From positions 2,418,001 through 2,482,000 of the forward strand of contig NC_092654.1 in NCBI RefSeq assembly GCF_032118995.1: a DNA stretch of 64,000 bases. The letters are read 5' to 3'. The position numbers were made by a program, and so were the translations under genes. Origin of the DNA: Asterias amurensis (lineage: Eukaryota; Echinodermata; Asteroidea; Forcipulatida; Asteriidae). Positions 11,054 through 22,200 of this stretch are shown in pieces. The notes under the pieces were generated by a model. It saw only the letters and a list, made by a program, of their open reading frames with translations, did not search any database and was not told the origin of the DNA. The stretch's first letter is position 1. Every line of letters starts with the position of its first letter.

Positions 11054-12230
11054 AGAGCTATATAAGGCTATATATAGCCTTGTGAACGTGTCAAATTTTG
11101 CTTGAAAAGGTTTGCAAGGCTAAATGCCTTGTAACCTTGTCAAAGTGTGCTTGAAAAAGTCTACAAGGATAGCCTTGTGAACTTGTCAAATATTGCTTGG
11201 AAACAATCCATAAGGCTTGTGAACTTGTCAAATTTTGCTTGAAGCCTTGTGAACTTGCTTGAACCGAAAATCTATAAGGCTATAGCCTTGTGAACTTGTC
11301 AAATTTTGCTCGAAAAAATCTATAAAGCCTTGTGAACTTGTCAAATTTTGCTTTAAAAAGTTTGCAAGGCTATAAGGAACTTGTCAATTTTTGCTTGAAA
11401 AAATCTACAAGGCTATAGCCTTGTGAACCTTGTAGCCTTGTGAAAGTTTGCAAGGCCTTGTGAATTTGTCAAATTTTGCTTGAATTTTGTTTACAAGGCT
11501 ATAGCCTTGTGAACTTGTCAAATTTTGCTTGAAAAAGTCTACAAGGCTATAGCGTTGTGAACTTGTCCAATTTTGCCTGAAAAAATTTACTAGGCTATAT
11601 AGCCTTATGATTTTTTTTTTCCAAAAGCGAAAAGTTCATAAAGCTATAGCCTTGTGATTTTTTTCGAGCGAAAAGTTCACAAGGCTTATGATTTACAAGG
11701 CTTGTGAACTTGTCAAACTTTGCTTGATTTTTTTTTATAAGGCTATATAGCCTTGTGAACTTGTCAAATTTTGCTTGAAAAGGTTTGCAAGGCTAAAGCC
11801 TTGTGAACTTGTCAAATTGTGCTTGAAAAAGTCTACAGGGATAGCCTTGTGAACTTGTCAAATTTTGCTTGAAAAAGTCTACAAGGCTATATATAGCCTT
11901 GTGAACGTGTCAAAATATTCTTGACAAAAAATCTATAAGGCTTTAGCCTTGTCAAACTTTCCTTAAAAAAGTCTACAAGCCTTGTGAACTTGTCAAATTT
12001 TGCTTGAAAAAGTTTGCAAGGCTATAAGGAACTTGTCAATTTTTGCTTGAAAAAATCTAAAAGGCTATAGCCCTGTGAACTTGTCAAATTTTGCTTGAAA
12101 AGGTTTGCAAGGCTATAAGGCCTTGTGAACTTGTCAAATTTTGCTTGAAAAAATCAATGAGGCTATAGCCTTGTGAACTTGTCAAATGTTGCTTGAAAAA
12201 GGCTATAATAGCCTTGGGCATTTTAGAGCA
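11054..12230. repeat. Minisatellite with a palindromic core, about 25 copies
   Basis: Units of about 45-55 bp follow the pattern [caaggctatagccttgtg][aacttgtcaaattttgcttg][aaaaagtcta]. The core AAGGCTATAGCCTT is its own reverse complement, and variants such as AAGGCTATATATAGCCTT keep the symmetry. Several units are truncated or have lost the core. The array fades into related 'ttttagagcaaaa' units up to about 12361. No open frame runs through it. Confidence 0.9.
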
Positions 12231-13918
12231 AAATTAGACAATTAATACACAAGTCTGCAGATTGTACATTTTTAGAGCAAAAGTTTGATAAATACACAAG
12301 GTCTTGTGCATTTTAGAGCAAAAGGGATAAACACACAAGGCTATATAATAACCTTGTACATTTCAACGGGAAAAATATGAGAAATGCAAATTAAAATCAA
12401 AACCAAAACCATTTAAGTAAATTCAAAAGTTTACACACAAAAAGGATCATTTTAATTTTACAGATCTACATTATATTAAAACATTAACTTTGTTGTTGTT
12501 GCAATTTTCACAAATTGCTTGAGGTGAAACATTAAGACATTAAAGTTTGGTATGCATGGGTATTTAAATATAGGTCTTAAACATTAAGACATTAAAGTTT
12601 GGTAAGCAGTGGTATATAAATATGTCCTAAATACATTTACAACTTTTATGGTCCAGTAACCCATCCTTTCATACTAAACATGTGTATACATGTAAAGCCA
12701 ATACCTGGGTCTATCCTTGGGGATATGGACAGGGGACAAGTCTAACCCAACCCAAACCCTCCTTTGTGAAAACAAAAATATTTCTAGAGGGTTGCTCGCA
12801 TAAATGAGAACACTCTAAAAGTAGGCAGTTTTCCCGTCTAAAGATGAATGAAACTTCCACTTTTCATCAGTTAAACTTGAAGTAAGTGTATATGGAAAAT
12901 ATAAATTTTGAGGGACGACTTTAAAAAAGTAAACCAAATTCAGTAAAGTAGAAAGTGTTATCGTTTATTTATATCAAACCATACATTAAGCCACAACAAT
13001 GTAATTTGAAAAAATACCACTTCATAGGACCTTCAACATTAACAATAGTCAACTGCATATGATTTTAGTAGTGATTCTTTCAAGAAAAGGGATACAAAAA
13101 TATAATTAGCTAAACGCAATCAATTTTTACAAAACTAAATTCTTCAGAGACCAGAGCACCTTTTCATTATAAAGCCTGTAAGCATAAACACTTGTTAAGC
13201 AAAAATGAATCTTGGTAACCAGCCAAACTTCAATAACGTTACATTGTTGCAACTGGTGCCCCACTCATTCTTTTGCTCAGCAACTAAGCAGTATTTTCTG
13301 CGAACAAGCTTTATATAATTGGGCACAGATTGGTTGCCTACAAAAACGCAGTCAAGGGTGCACGTTTGATTCTTGGCAACTTTTACCCCAAATTTGAATT
13401 CTAACTCACTATTTCAAGAATATTATGATTAGTGGTACCTAATTAAAATTTTTAGATGAACCAGGTTCAACAATTATGTACAAACAAGTTGTTTGCAGCA
13501 TGTGCCAATATTTTTGACTGTTTTTCATTTTGAAACAGCAATATTTTCATAATTCGTTCAGGAACGAACAAAAACACAAATTTTTTCAGTGCAAAGCAAA
13601 ACCGGGATATGCAACCCTAAACACAGCACCAGTGTGTGTTTCAAAAACAAAACAAAATTTCTGTTTTATCTCTTTTTATCCTGACATTTCTTAAGGAAAA
13701 TTGTATACAAACCGAAGGAAAAAAATGTCTGGGCGTATGATGAAGAGATTTTTTTATACTAACAGCTCACAAGGGTAAAGGAATATAAACTAGTACAAAA
13801 AACCATTACAAACTGTGCATCTGTGTAAAACATACTTGTTAAAGCAACCAAGAAAATACCATATGTTTAAATAAATATGAAAAAACACATAACTTAAGCA
13901 GTTTGAACAAATTCAGGT
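12231..13918. other. Non-coding; decayed array edge and one small tandem duplication
   Basis: To about 12361 there are decayed minisatellite units. At about 12527-12630 there are two copies of a ~56-bp unit containing ACATTAAGACATTAAAGTTTG. The rest is AT-rich with only short chance frames. Confidence 0.5.
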
Positions 13919-13919
13919 T

Positions 13920-14070
13920 CTCAAGGCAGTATCCAAATTGGCAGATATGGCTCCGGCTCCAGCTATGGCTAGATCTCCACATCACCGTGAGGTAAAGTAT
14001 AGGACATCCTTAGCAACACCCTTAGCAACAGACGTAGCCATAGCCGCCAATTTGGACACAGGCTAAGGCG
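13920..14070. mobile_element. Palindromic MITE with ends GTATCCAAATTGGC
   Basis: The left part GTATCCAAATTGGCAGATA followed by GGCT is mirrored on the right by AGCCATAGCCGCCAATTTGG. A second copy at 20852-20968 shares 'ggctatggctaga', 'cttagcaacacccttagcaac' and 'gtagccatagc'. No coding capacity. Confidence 0.7.
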
Positions 14071-14354
14071 GCAAATATGGAAAATGTTTTGATACAAACA
14101 AGTCATTAAAGGATATCCTACTAATATAAAATAGAACAAGTACTGTTTCACATGCAACTTGGAGGCAACCACTTGCACTTTAGGCACAAGGAATGCTTCT
14201 TGCTTGCCTTGAACTTGAGTTCATGGGGCGCTGCTTTTAAAGCAATGCGGTACACAACTCTAAAACCTGCAATATTTACATCATTCTGTGTGTGTATACC
14301 AAAACTATATTAAATCAAATTTGTCAATGCATTGTCAGAGTATATAATCACTCA

Positions 14355-14422
14355 GTGAAATCTGGCTTTTTCCATTTCACTCGGCTTCGCCTCATGAAAC
14401 GGAATAGTCCAGATTTCACCCT
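14355..14422. repeat. Hairpin with ends GTGAAATCTGG / CCAGATTTCAC
   Basis: Inner arms TCCATTTCACTC and ATGAAACGGA are also roughly complementary around a loop at 'ggcttcgcctc'. Probably a short foldback element. Confidence 0.6.
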
Positions 14423-14919
14423 TTAAAATAACCAATATTTATATAGTATTGCATAATTGTATATGTATAGTACAAAGGTAAATACAATTTAAAGAGGGGT
14501 TCCGAGATCAAATTCAATTTTGTGATTTAGTATGGGTTCAAAATTGTTCCTAAGAATGTACTGACCCAGTGGTTTTTGATGTCACGCTTCAAATTTCGCT
14601 CCAAAAATAAAATTAAAATAAAATAAAATATTTACCTTGTTTATTACCGGCAGATCTAATTTTCCCTTTGCTTTTATAAAGACTTCATGTAATGGAAATT
14701 AGTGCATCACAAAACTGACCTTTGACCTTTGAGGCCCTCTGTAAGACCACTAGGAGGAACAATGCAGAAACTTTAATTACATTAAAATTAGGGTGCATTC
14801 AACAAAATAATACTAAACATTATCAAAAAGTTCAATACAATTAGTATAAATCAACTTTAATACTTCAGAGTCAAAACAGAAGTCAAACAGCAATCTAGTA
14901 AGCAGGTATATAGTTCACC

Positions 14920-15070
14920 AGGGGTCGATTTCACAAAGAGTTAGGACTAGTCCTAACTTAGGACTAGTCCTAGGAGATATACATATTGCATGGATAGTCC
15001 CAAGTTAGGACGAGTAACTGGTCCTAACTTTAGATAAGACTAGTCCCAACTCTTTGTGAAATCAACCCCT
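14920..15070. mobile_element. Foldback MITE, ends AGGGGTCGATTTCACAAAG
   Basis: The left end and the right end (CTTTGTGAAATCAACCCCT) are inverted repeats. The interior carries further palindromes built from TTAGGACTAGTCCTAA. 151 bp, no coding potential. It abuts the next MITE directly. Confidence 0.85.
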
Positions 15071-15282
15071 GGGCCCAATTTTCATGACTCTACTTACTGC
15101 CAAATTCTGCGCTTAAGATCACCCTGCAAGCGCTGAATTTCTGCGCTACCTGTGCAAGTAAAAAATGCCTAGTAATGGACTAGGCACCGGCACAAGCTAA
15201 AATTCCCTGCTAACCCAGGAAATATGCTTGACATAAGCGTGGATTCTTTGCTTACGGTAAGCAGAGCTTTGAAATTGGGCCC
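15071..15282. mobile_element. MITE with ends GGGCCCAATTT
   Basis: Begins GGGCCCAATTTTCATG and ends in AAATTGGGCCC, an inverted pair. The interior has TCTGCGCTTAAG and AATTTCTGCGCT repeats. Related sequences lie at 37436-37636 (close) and 36501-36745 (same ends, different interior). Confidence 0.8.
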
Positions 15283-16264
15283 TGTAATGCTTATAGGGAG
15301 AGGAACAAACAAGATTTAGACTGTTGATAGAATAACAGTAAATTAATTTTGACTGTAAAATTGAAGCGAAATAGTTTGTGCAAGTCTAATGTATATTCCA
15401 ACTTCCGGGACCATGGTGGTCCAAACCAATGACCTTTCTATTGCAACGTCACAGCCCAAGTTTTTCCAACCTAGGTTGGAAACTATGGGAAACCAAAAAA
15501 TGATACAACAGAAAATCCAAAACAGATATGACAGTTTGTACATTGATACACAATATTCAAAAATAGTGTTGAATTATAAATTGAGTGGAAATAACAATCA
15601 TGGTTTGAGTTTATGTACATGGAATATTTGCAGATAATTTTGAATTTGGTCACAACCTGTTGAACTGAGCATTCAGGAAAACAAAACAAAATACAAGGTG
15701 TTTGAGTTTTTAAATAAATAAAAAATAGAAGAAAATGTCCACGCAGACATTGATCCTTACGCCAATTAGAGCACACTTATTTAAAAATCAGTTAGGACAT
15801 GAAAGGGAGAATAATATTCAAAGGTGCTTCCATGAAACTTCAACTTCTACTAAGAAACACTTAAGAGCTGAGAGATATATCCACCGCAATAACATCAAAT
15901 TTTCCTTAGTCATACCAAAATAAATTGAAATTTGCGCCGTCTGTTTCCTTTTGGCACAAAAAGTAGCTAAGCACAAATCATAACGCTTACCAGAATACAG
16001 TTACCAGTCAAAATACCCTGTCACATGTACCATTTGTGACTGGTATCCTGCTTATTTTTGATTAGCGAAAAGTTGTTAAGCAACATTTGCTGTTGAAGCC
16101 GGTGGTTAGTTGGTTTGAGTCCATGGTGTTCTCAAAGCAACCCTAACAAATAATTATGCTTACCAGAATACAGTTACCAGCCAAAATACCCTGTCACATG
16201 TACCATTTGGACTGGTGTCCTGCCTATTTTTGCTTAGCAGAAACTTAATAAGCAGATGTTTTCT
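15283..16264. other. Non-coding downstream of TMEM19; duplicated ~100-bp segment
   Basis: Segments at about 15985-16085 and 16155-16250 share GCTTACCAGAATACAGTTAC, CCTGTCACATGTACCATTTG and TTAGC(G/A)(G/A)A. They resemble the interior of the GGGCCCAATTTCAT MITE family. The rest probably includes TMEM19 3' UTR. Short plus-strand frames here look like chance. Confidence 0.55.
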
Positions 16265-19200
16265 CTAAACGAGTACTGGCCACCAGGCAAAGCAAATGCC
16301 TGGCATGATCATAGAGGTGAGGAGAGAGGACAACACGTTGACTCCGTTGCCGTCTAGGATTGGCCAGCCGCTGATGTGCTCAGTCGTTGTCGAGGCAACG
16401 CTGACAACACGGTGGGTTCTCTGGTCATAGGCTGGAGACATAAAAAAGGAAAAAATCAGTGTCAATATATAAAGCCAAATCAAATGTTTTGTTTCGCCTT
16501 CTTTTTGACAACTTGAAACAGGATTTCCAAGATTTGTCCACGCTGACTCAAGGCTCGTTTTGAGTTGTGTATTGCAGAGCTGTGTAGTGGGAGAGTTTTG
16601 CAAACACAGGGTGCCATTCCAGTCTGCCTAATGTGCTGCATTTGGACCGAAAATGGCGTCCAGCAACCACTGGACCAAAGTACACTGGTCACTCTATGTG
16701 GCAACTCACTCAATAAACAGCTCTGGTTGAGAGAGACCAAATGTGCCTTCAGTGTATAGAATAGGGGATGACAAAGTAACTCCAAGAAAAAAAAAGAGAT
16801 TTTAAGCAGTATTTTGTTTCCAGTTGTCCCTTATAATCGTGGGTGAGAGTCATTGCTGACAAACAGTCTAAAACTGTATGTATGATCATTTTACCCAGTA
16901 TGTTGAAATTATGGCATTTCTCCTTTAGGAAATCCCTCAAATTTTTGATTTCACAGGGCTTTTTGGAACAGTTCCTTTGGCATTACAGAAGGAGACCAAA
17001 GTACTGGAATTGTGAACAAAATTATGGCTGATTTGCTTAACTAGGCCGACTCAAAAAGTCTGAATTCAGATAAAAGTCTGAAACTTCCTATCCCTGCTTA
17101 AAAGCAGTGGACACTATTGGTAATTACTCAAAATAATTATAAGCATGAAACCTTTCGAAATCAACCATCTATTAAAACGCACACAACTTCGTGTGACAAG
17201 GGTGTTTTTTTCTTTCATTATTATCTCGCGTATTCGATGACCGATTGAGCTCAAATTTTTACAGGTTTGTTATTTTATGCATCTGTTGATATACACCAAC
17301 TGTGATGGCTAGTCTTTGACAATTACCAATAGTGTCCACTGCCTTTAATGTTTCGGTAAGTCAACAACAAAACAAATGTCGCAAACCTGAGTATTGGAAC
17401 AGCGCCCCCAGGAGAGAATCTATAAGTGAGCCAACGAGTCCAGCAATTGCAGCGAAGAAGATGACCGGCCACTGAGGGGTGGACGTCTTGAAGACAGGAC
17501 TTGAGAAGGAGATGAGGAGACCGATGTAGAACCCGCATCCAACCATGAACCCACCTACGATGCTGGACAGGATACCCACTGTAGAGATGGCACCGTTTGT
17601 TCCTGGAGTAAGCAAATAGTAATGAAACACAAGATTGGTTGTAGGGTCTGTATCATTTGTTCCTGGAATAAGTGAATAGTTATGAAACACAACATTGATT
17701 AAAGAGTCTGTTTCAAACAGTTTACTCTGCTCATTTTCAGTAGCAGTGCTAGAGCCACTTTGAGTGATGCCGTCAGGCCTGCCCAGAACTTGCAAATTTT
17801 GCCCAGCACTCTGAGCACAATACACTGTTCTGCCCAGCACAAACTCCCCCCAGATAGCTCTTTAGCATCGATGCCCCCATATTTAAACATGATTAATTTT
17901 GTTAACCATTCACCCTTGGTGGACTTAAATGGATTTAGAGCCCATCACAGAAATTGGTCTAGTTATAATACCAGAACACTGTACAGGAGCATATTAGACT
18001 ACTGATGATGCTGAGGTTAGGTCATATAGAATCCATAACTGGTTGTGATAAACCCACTAGCACCTCAAATAAAGTTCTACCTACCTACTGGCACCTTGGA
18101 CAAGGTAGTAATCAGTCGTGGTGTCTTTGAACCCATGACCGATCCGATCTCCGAAGACCACGTATCCCCACAGCAGCATGCGAACGAACTCATCAGTGCC
18201 AGTGCAGTCCACGTTGTGTCGTAGCGTCTGCTGAAGTCCAGCGGTAAGTCTCTGAAGCCGCTGTCGATGAGGTAGATGATCGCCAGGGACATCGGGATAC
18301 CAGCATTGCACACCACCTGAAGCCAGTCTCGCTGCCCACCTTTTCAACAGAAAACAGGACAGAAATCAGTAAGAAAAAACAAATTTCAATTTGTGGTATA
18401 ACTTTTTTCTACTGCACCTTTATAAAATGTGCAGTGCACTAACACAACCCATCATGTTCGCACTTTTGGGAGTCAACATGTACACACATGAACTAACCCC
18501 CAAAATGGCGGAAATGGTAGTGTACTGTGGACTTTTAGTCTCAACAGTCTCCTGTGGTATTTTGTGGCATGAGCCAGCTGGGATGGAGAGTGTAGTGGTA
18601 GTAACAGGTACATAGTTCACAGAGAACCGTAAAACACCAAACCTTCCAGGCTTGCATTGGGTGCATGGGTTTTATCTGTTTGAATGGCTGGTATTATCAG
18701 GGAACCCCATGGCTTGTGTACAGTCTCCTGTGGTATTTTGTGGCATGAGCCAGTTCGGCATAAGAGTATACCGATAATGGCTTGTGTACTGTGAACTTGG
18801 TCTCAACAGTCTCCTCAGGTATTTTGTTGCAAGAGCCATTTGTACCTTCCTTGTAGTCAGTTTCAATCTTCTTCTTCATCTCAGCCTTGAATGTGGTGGC
18901 TTTGGAGGCAGTGTAGTAGAACGCCAACAGAGCCATGAAGAATGAGTAGCTGGCCATCAACATTATAAAACCAACAATGTAACCTGTAAAGAATCAACTA
19001 TTCCATGATTACCCAATCATGTTATTTCTAAGATCTTAGACTAGGATTGCTTACTGTCGGAAAACAAAACAATTATATCAGAAAACAATAACAGGCCTGA
19101 AATTAGGCAGAGCGCATGACATTTGTTGCCCTGTTCATGGCCTTTGTGCCCAATTCCCATAGGCTTTGGAAGTGCTCCTTGCTAAAAAGAAAAGGGCCAT

Positions 19201-22200
19201 GCCCTCTGAAATTCCAGGCCTGCAGTCATCATCTAGGGTTCATCTAAAAGGTTTTCAGAAGTCAAGTTGGTCTTTGTACCAATCATCCTGAGCAGTTCTT
19301 AGCTGCTGCCATCTTACAAGAAACATGTTTTGAAGTTTGCTGAGTTGGGACCATGGAGGACTATGGAGGGAAAATGGAACCGGTCCTAACTATAGTTGGG
19401 ATGATTCTACAGCTGACTGGTTACTTCAGGCAACCCAAGCTATGGTTGGGTTGCCCAACTGTAAAACTCAAGTTGGGACCACAGCTATAGTTGGGACAAT
19501 TCTAAATTCTAAAGCTGACTGGTTATTCTATCAGGCAACCACAGTTGGGTCATCCCAACTGTAAATCTCAAGTTGGGACTAGTCCCAACTATAGTTGGGA
19601 CAACTCTATAACTGACAGATTACACTATCAGGCAATCCAAGCTACAGTTTTGCCTTTCTAACTGTAAAACTCAAGTTGGGACTTCCAATAGTTGGGACGA
19701 TTCTAAAGCTGATGGATTCAACTATCAGGCAATCCCAGCTATAGTTGGGCCGACCCAACTGTAACACTCAGGTTGGGACTGGGCCCAACTATAGTTGGTG
19801 CCAGTCCCAATTATAGTTGGGATTCCTAACTATAGTTGGGTTGATTCTAAAGTTGGGACAGAACATTTATACCTAGAATGGCACCTCCTGAAGTGACACT
19901 CTTCTTTCTCAGACCATTTGTTGCAAGAAACAACGGCAATGTGACAGTCAGAAGCCATCGTCCTGGTGAGATTGGGTAGATTGGTGCTGGAGGAAAGAAA
20001 GAAAGAGTTAGGGATGATATACTATTACTAACAAAGGATTTCTAATGTTCAAAATTATCTTCAAGGGGAGGTCATTGATAATCACTCTTAATAATGGCTT
20101 CAAAAACTTGGTACAGCAGCTTTCGATAGTAAAAAGCGATTTGAGAATAATTTTACTTTGAATAATGTGGTTGGAAAAACATCAGATTTTTAAACACAAA
20201 CAATTTGAGTCTGGAAAACTGTTTCTGTCAGATACATTTCTCAGATTGAATAAATTCCAATTTGAAATTGACAGATTTTTGACGATATCTCAAACATGCT
20301 ACCATTTGAAATTGTTTTGTACTCATGTCTACATTATTAGGAATAAAACAATCAAACAGTTAAAAAAAAACAAAGGCATGCCTTCCTTTCTTAAAAGTCT
20401 AACATTTCTTCACCCTTTGGAAGCATAAAACATTCCTAATCCTAATACAAGTCCAATACTAAAGATACAGTGAAGCAACCGACCTTTCTATTGTTCAAAA
20501 ACAAACCACACTGGTTAGAATGAACATAAATTAATAAATAAATTTGTCCACCAGTAGGCCTATTTTCTGCTTTACAGCTTTATGAAATTGGGCCCTGAAC
20601 CCCCTGCAAAGAAGGCAGTGTCCAACAATTCCATCAAATTCCCCATGTCCTTGCTCTGTCCTTGCTCTGTGCAGCCACAACAACACCCTAGTTTTTAATC
20701 CCTTTAGTGCACCCAGACTGTATTATTCAATGTATGCCTTGTGCACACCCAGACAAACAATTAGACTTCTTATGTGTTACATTGATTAGTCTGTATTATG
20801 TCTGGGTCTGGAAGTTTCTTAGAAAACACCATTTGGAAATCCAGGTACTTATGTAGCCCGAACTGGCTATGGCTAGATTTCTTCATCATTATGTGTTGAA
20901 GGTATAGGATGTCCTTAGCAACACCCTTAGCAACAGCCGTAGCCATAGCTGTAGACGCTAATTCGGATACTTCAAGGCCAAAGAATTTGTAAGAGGTGCC
21001 TGGGATCATGCTGGGATGGAGGTTAGACAATAATTCAGCGCACGCAGACTGTATTACTCTAGGTATGCTGTGTGCACCTAAACAGACAACTAATGTATAT
21101 TCATTGATTAATCTTTATTTACGTCTAGAATTTTCTTAAAAATAATCGTTTGGATACCCAGGTACAATAGCAGTTGTTAGAGGATCATGACATAGATGTT
21201 AAATAACCAAGACAGGTAATTGTTGGGAATAAAAGGCCATTCAAGTTCAGGCCTTTGGATGAAGATGAAGACAATTGAAGTCACTCAGTAACTTATTTGC
21301 AACTTTTATGAGGACTCTATCTTTAGGAAAATGAGTAGATCACAAAACTCAATTTGATCTTGGGGACCAAAGCTAATCACCTAAGGGTATGGCAGGCCTC
21401 TAACACTTAATGGAGGCAACAAAGCCATTGACTTGGTGCCCTTGAAATGCTAGTAAAAAGTACAGTTTCCTCATGGGGGCCCTTTACCAAGGTAAAAGCA
21501 TTTATTTCAAGCAAGGCAAGATTGTTATGTTAAGAAACACATATTATGGGATTTTTGTTTTGCTTTCAGGGGTCTTAAAACACCTAGAGTAATTTTTGAA
21601 ACAGTATGCCTAAGTACTGATACAAAAAAAAATCTGAATTAAATTGCCTCTGAAAATTCAACCAGCTGAACATGTTGACTAAAAAATCTTGTTCTGACTA
21701 TTCCAATTTTTAATGGAATAACATCCCCCCCCCCCACAAAAAAAAATGTATTCTGAAAATATCTGCCAACCCTTCCATATTCGCTCGTCCCCAGTGCCCT
21801 TGCTTTAACCGAAGGCGCTTAGATGGGCAAACGTATCATGCACGCACATTGATTAGCTGATTAGCCCATCCATACTGGCTGCTGGGGCCAAGCGAACCTT
21901 TCATATTGAAGAGAGACGTAAATATATGCTACCCTCGAATCCAAGGGTGTTAGTAACAATAGATGAATTGGGACCCAGACAAACTATAGAATGGACATGT
22001 ATGCTCTTAGGACAAGCCAAGGTTGCGGCACTCAGCATTCCTTTATGTTGACCTGGGCCCAGTTTCATAGAGCTGCTTAAGCACAATGATGCTAAGCACA
22101 ACAAAATTATGCTTACCAGAATAAGTTTACCAACCAAAATTGGTGGTTAATGATTCAAAGTTTTGATCAGTATGCTCTGATTGTCTTCAGGAAAATGCTG

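Noticed and set aside
11054..12230. Regularly spaced palindromic repeats, superficially CRISPR-like
   Set aside because: The sequences between cores are themselves repeated, so there are no unique spacers; there are no cas genes and the setting is eukaryotic.
16480..17031. Several ~60-100 codon frames on both strands near TMEM19 exon 6
   Set aside because: Intronic or antisense, low-complexity, no splice or homology support; the TMEM19 model explains the coding signal here.
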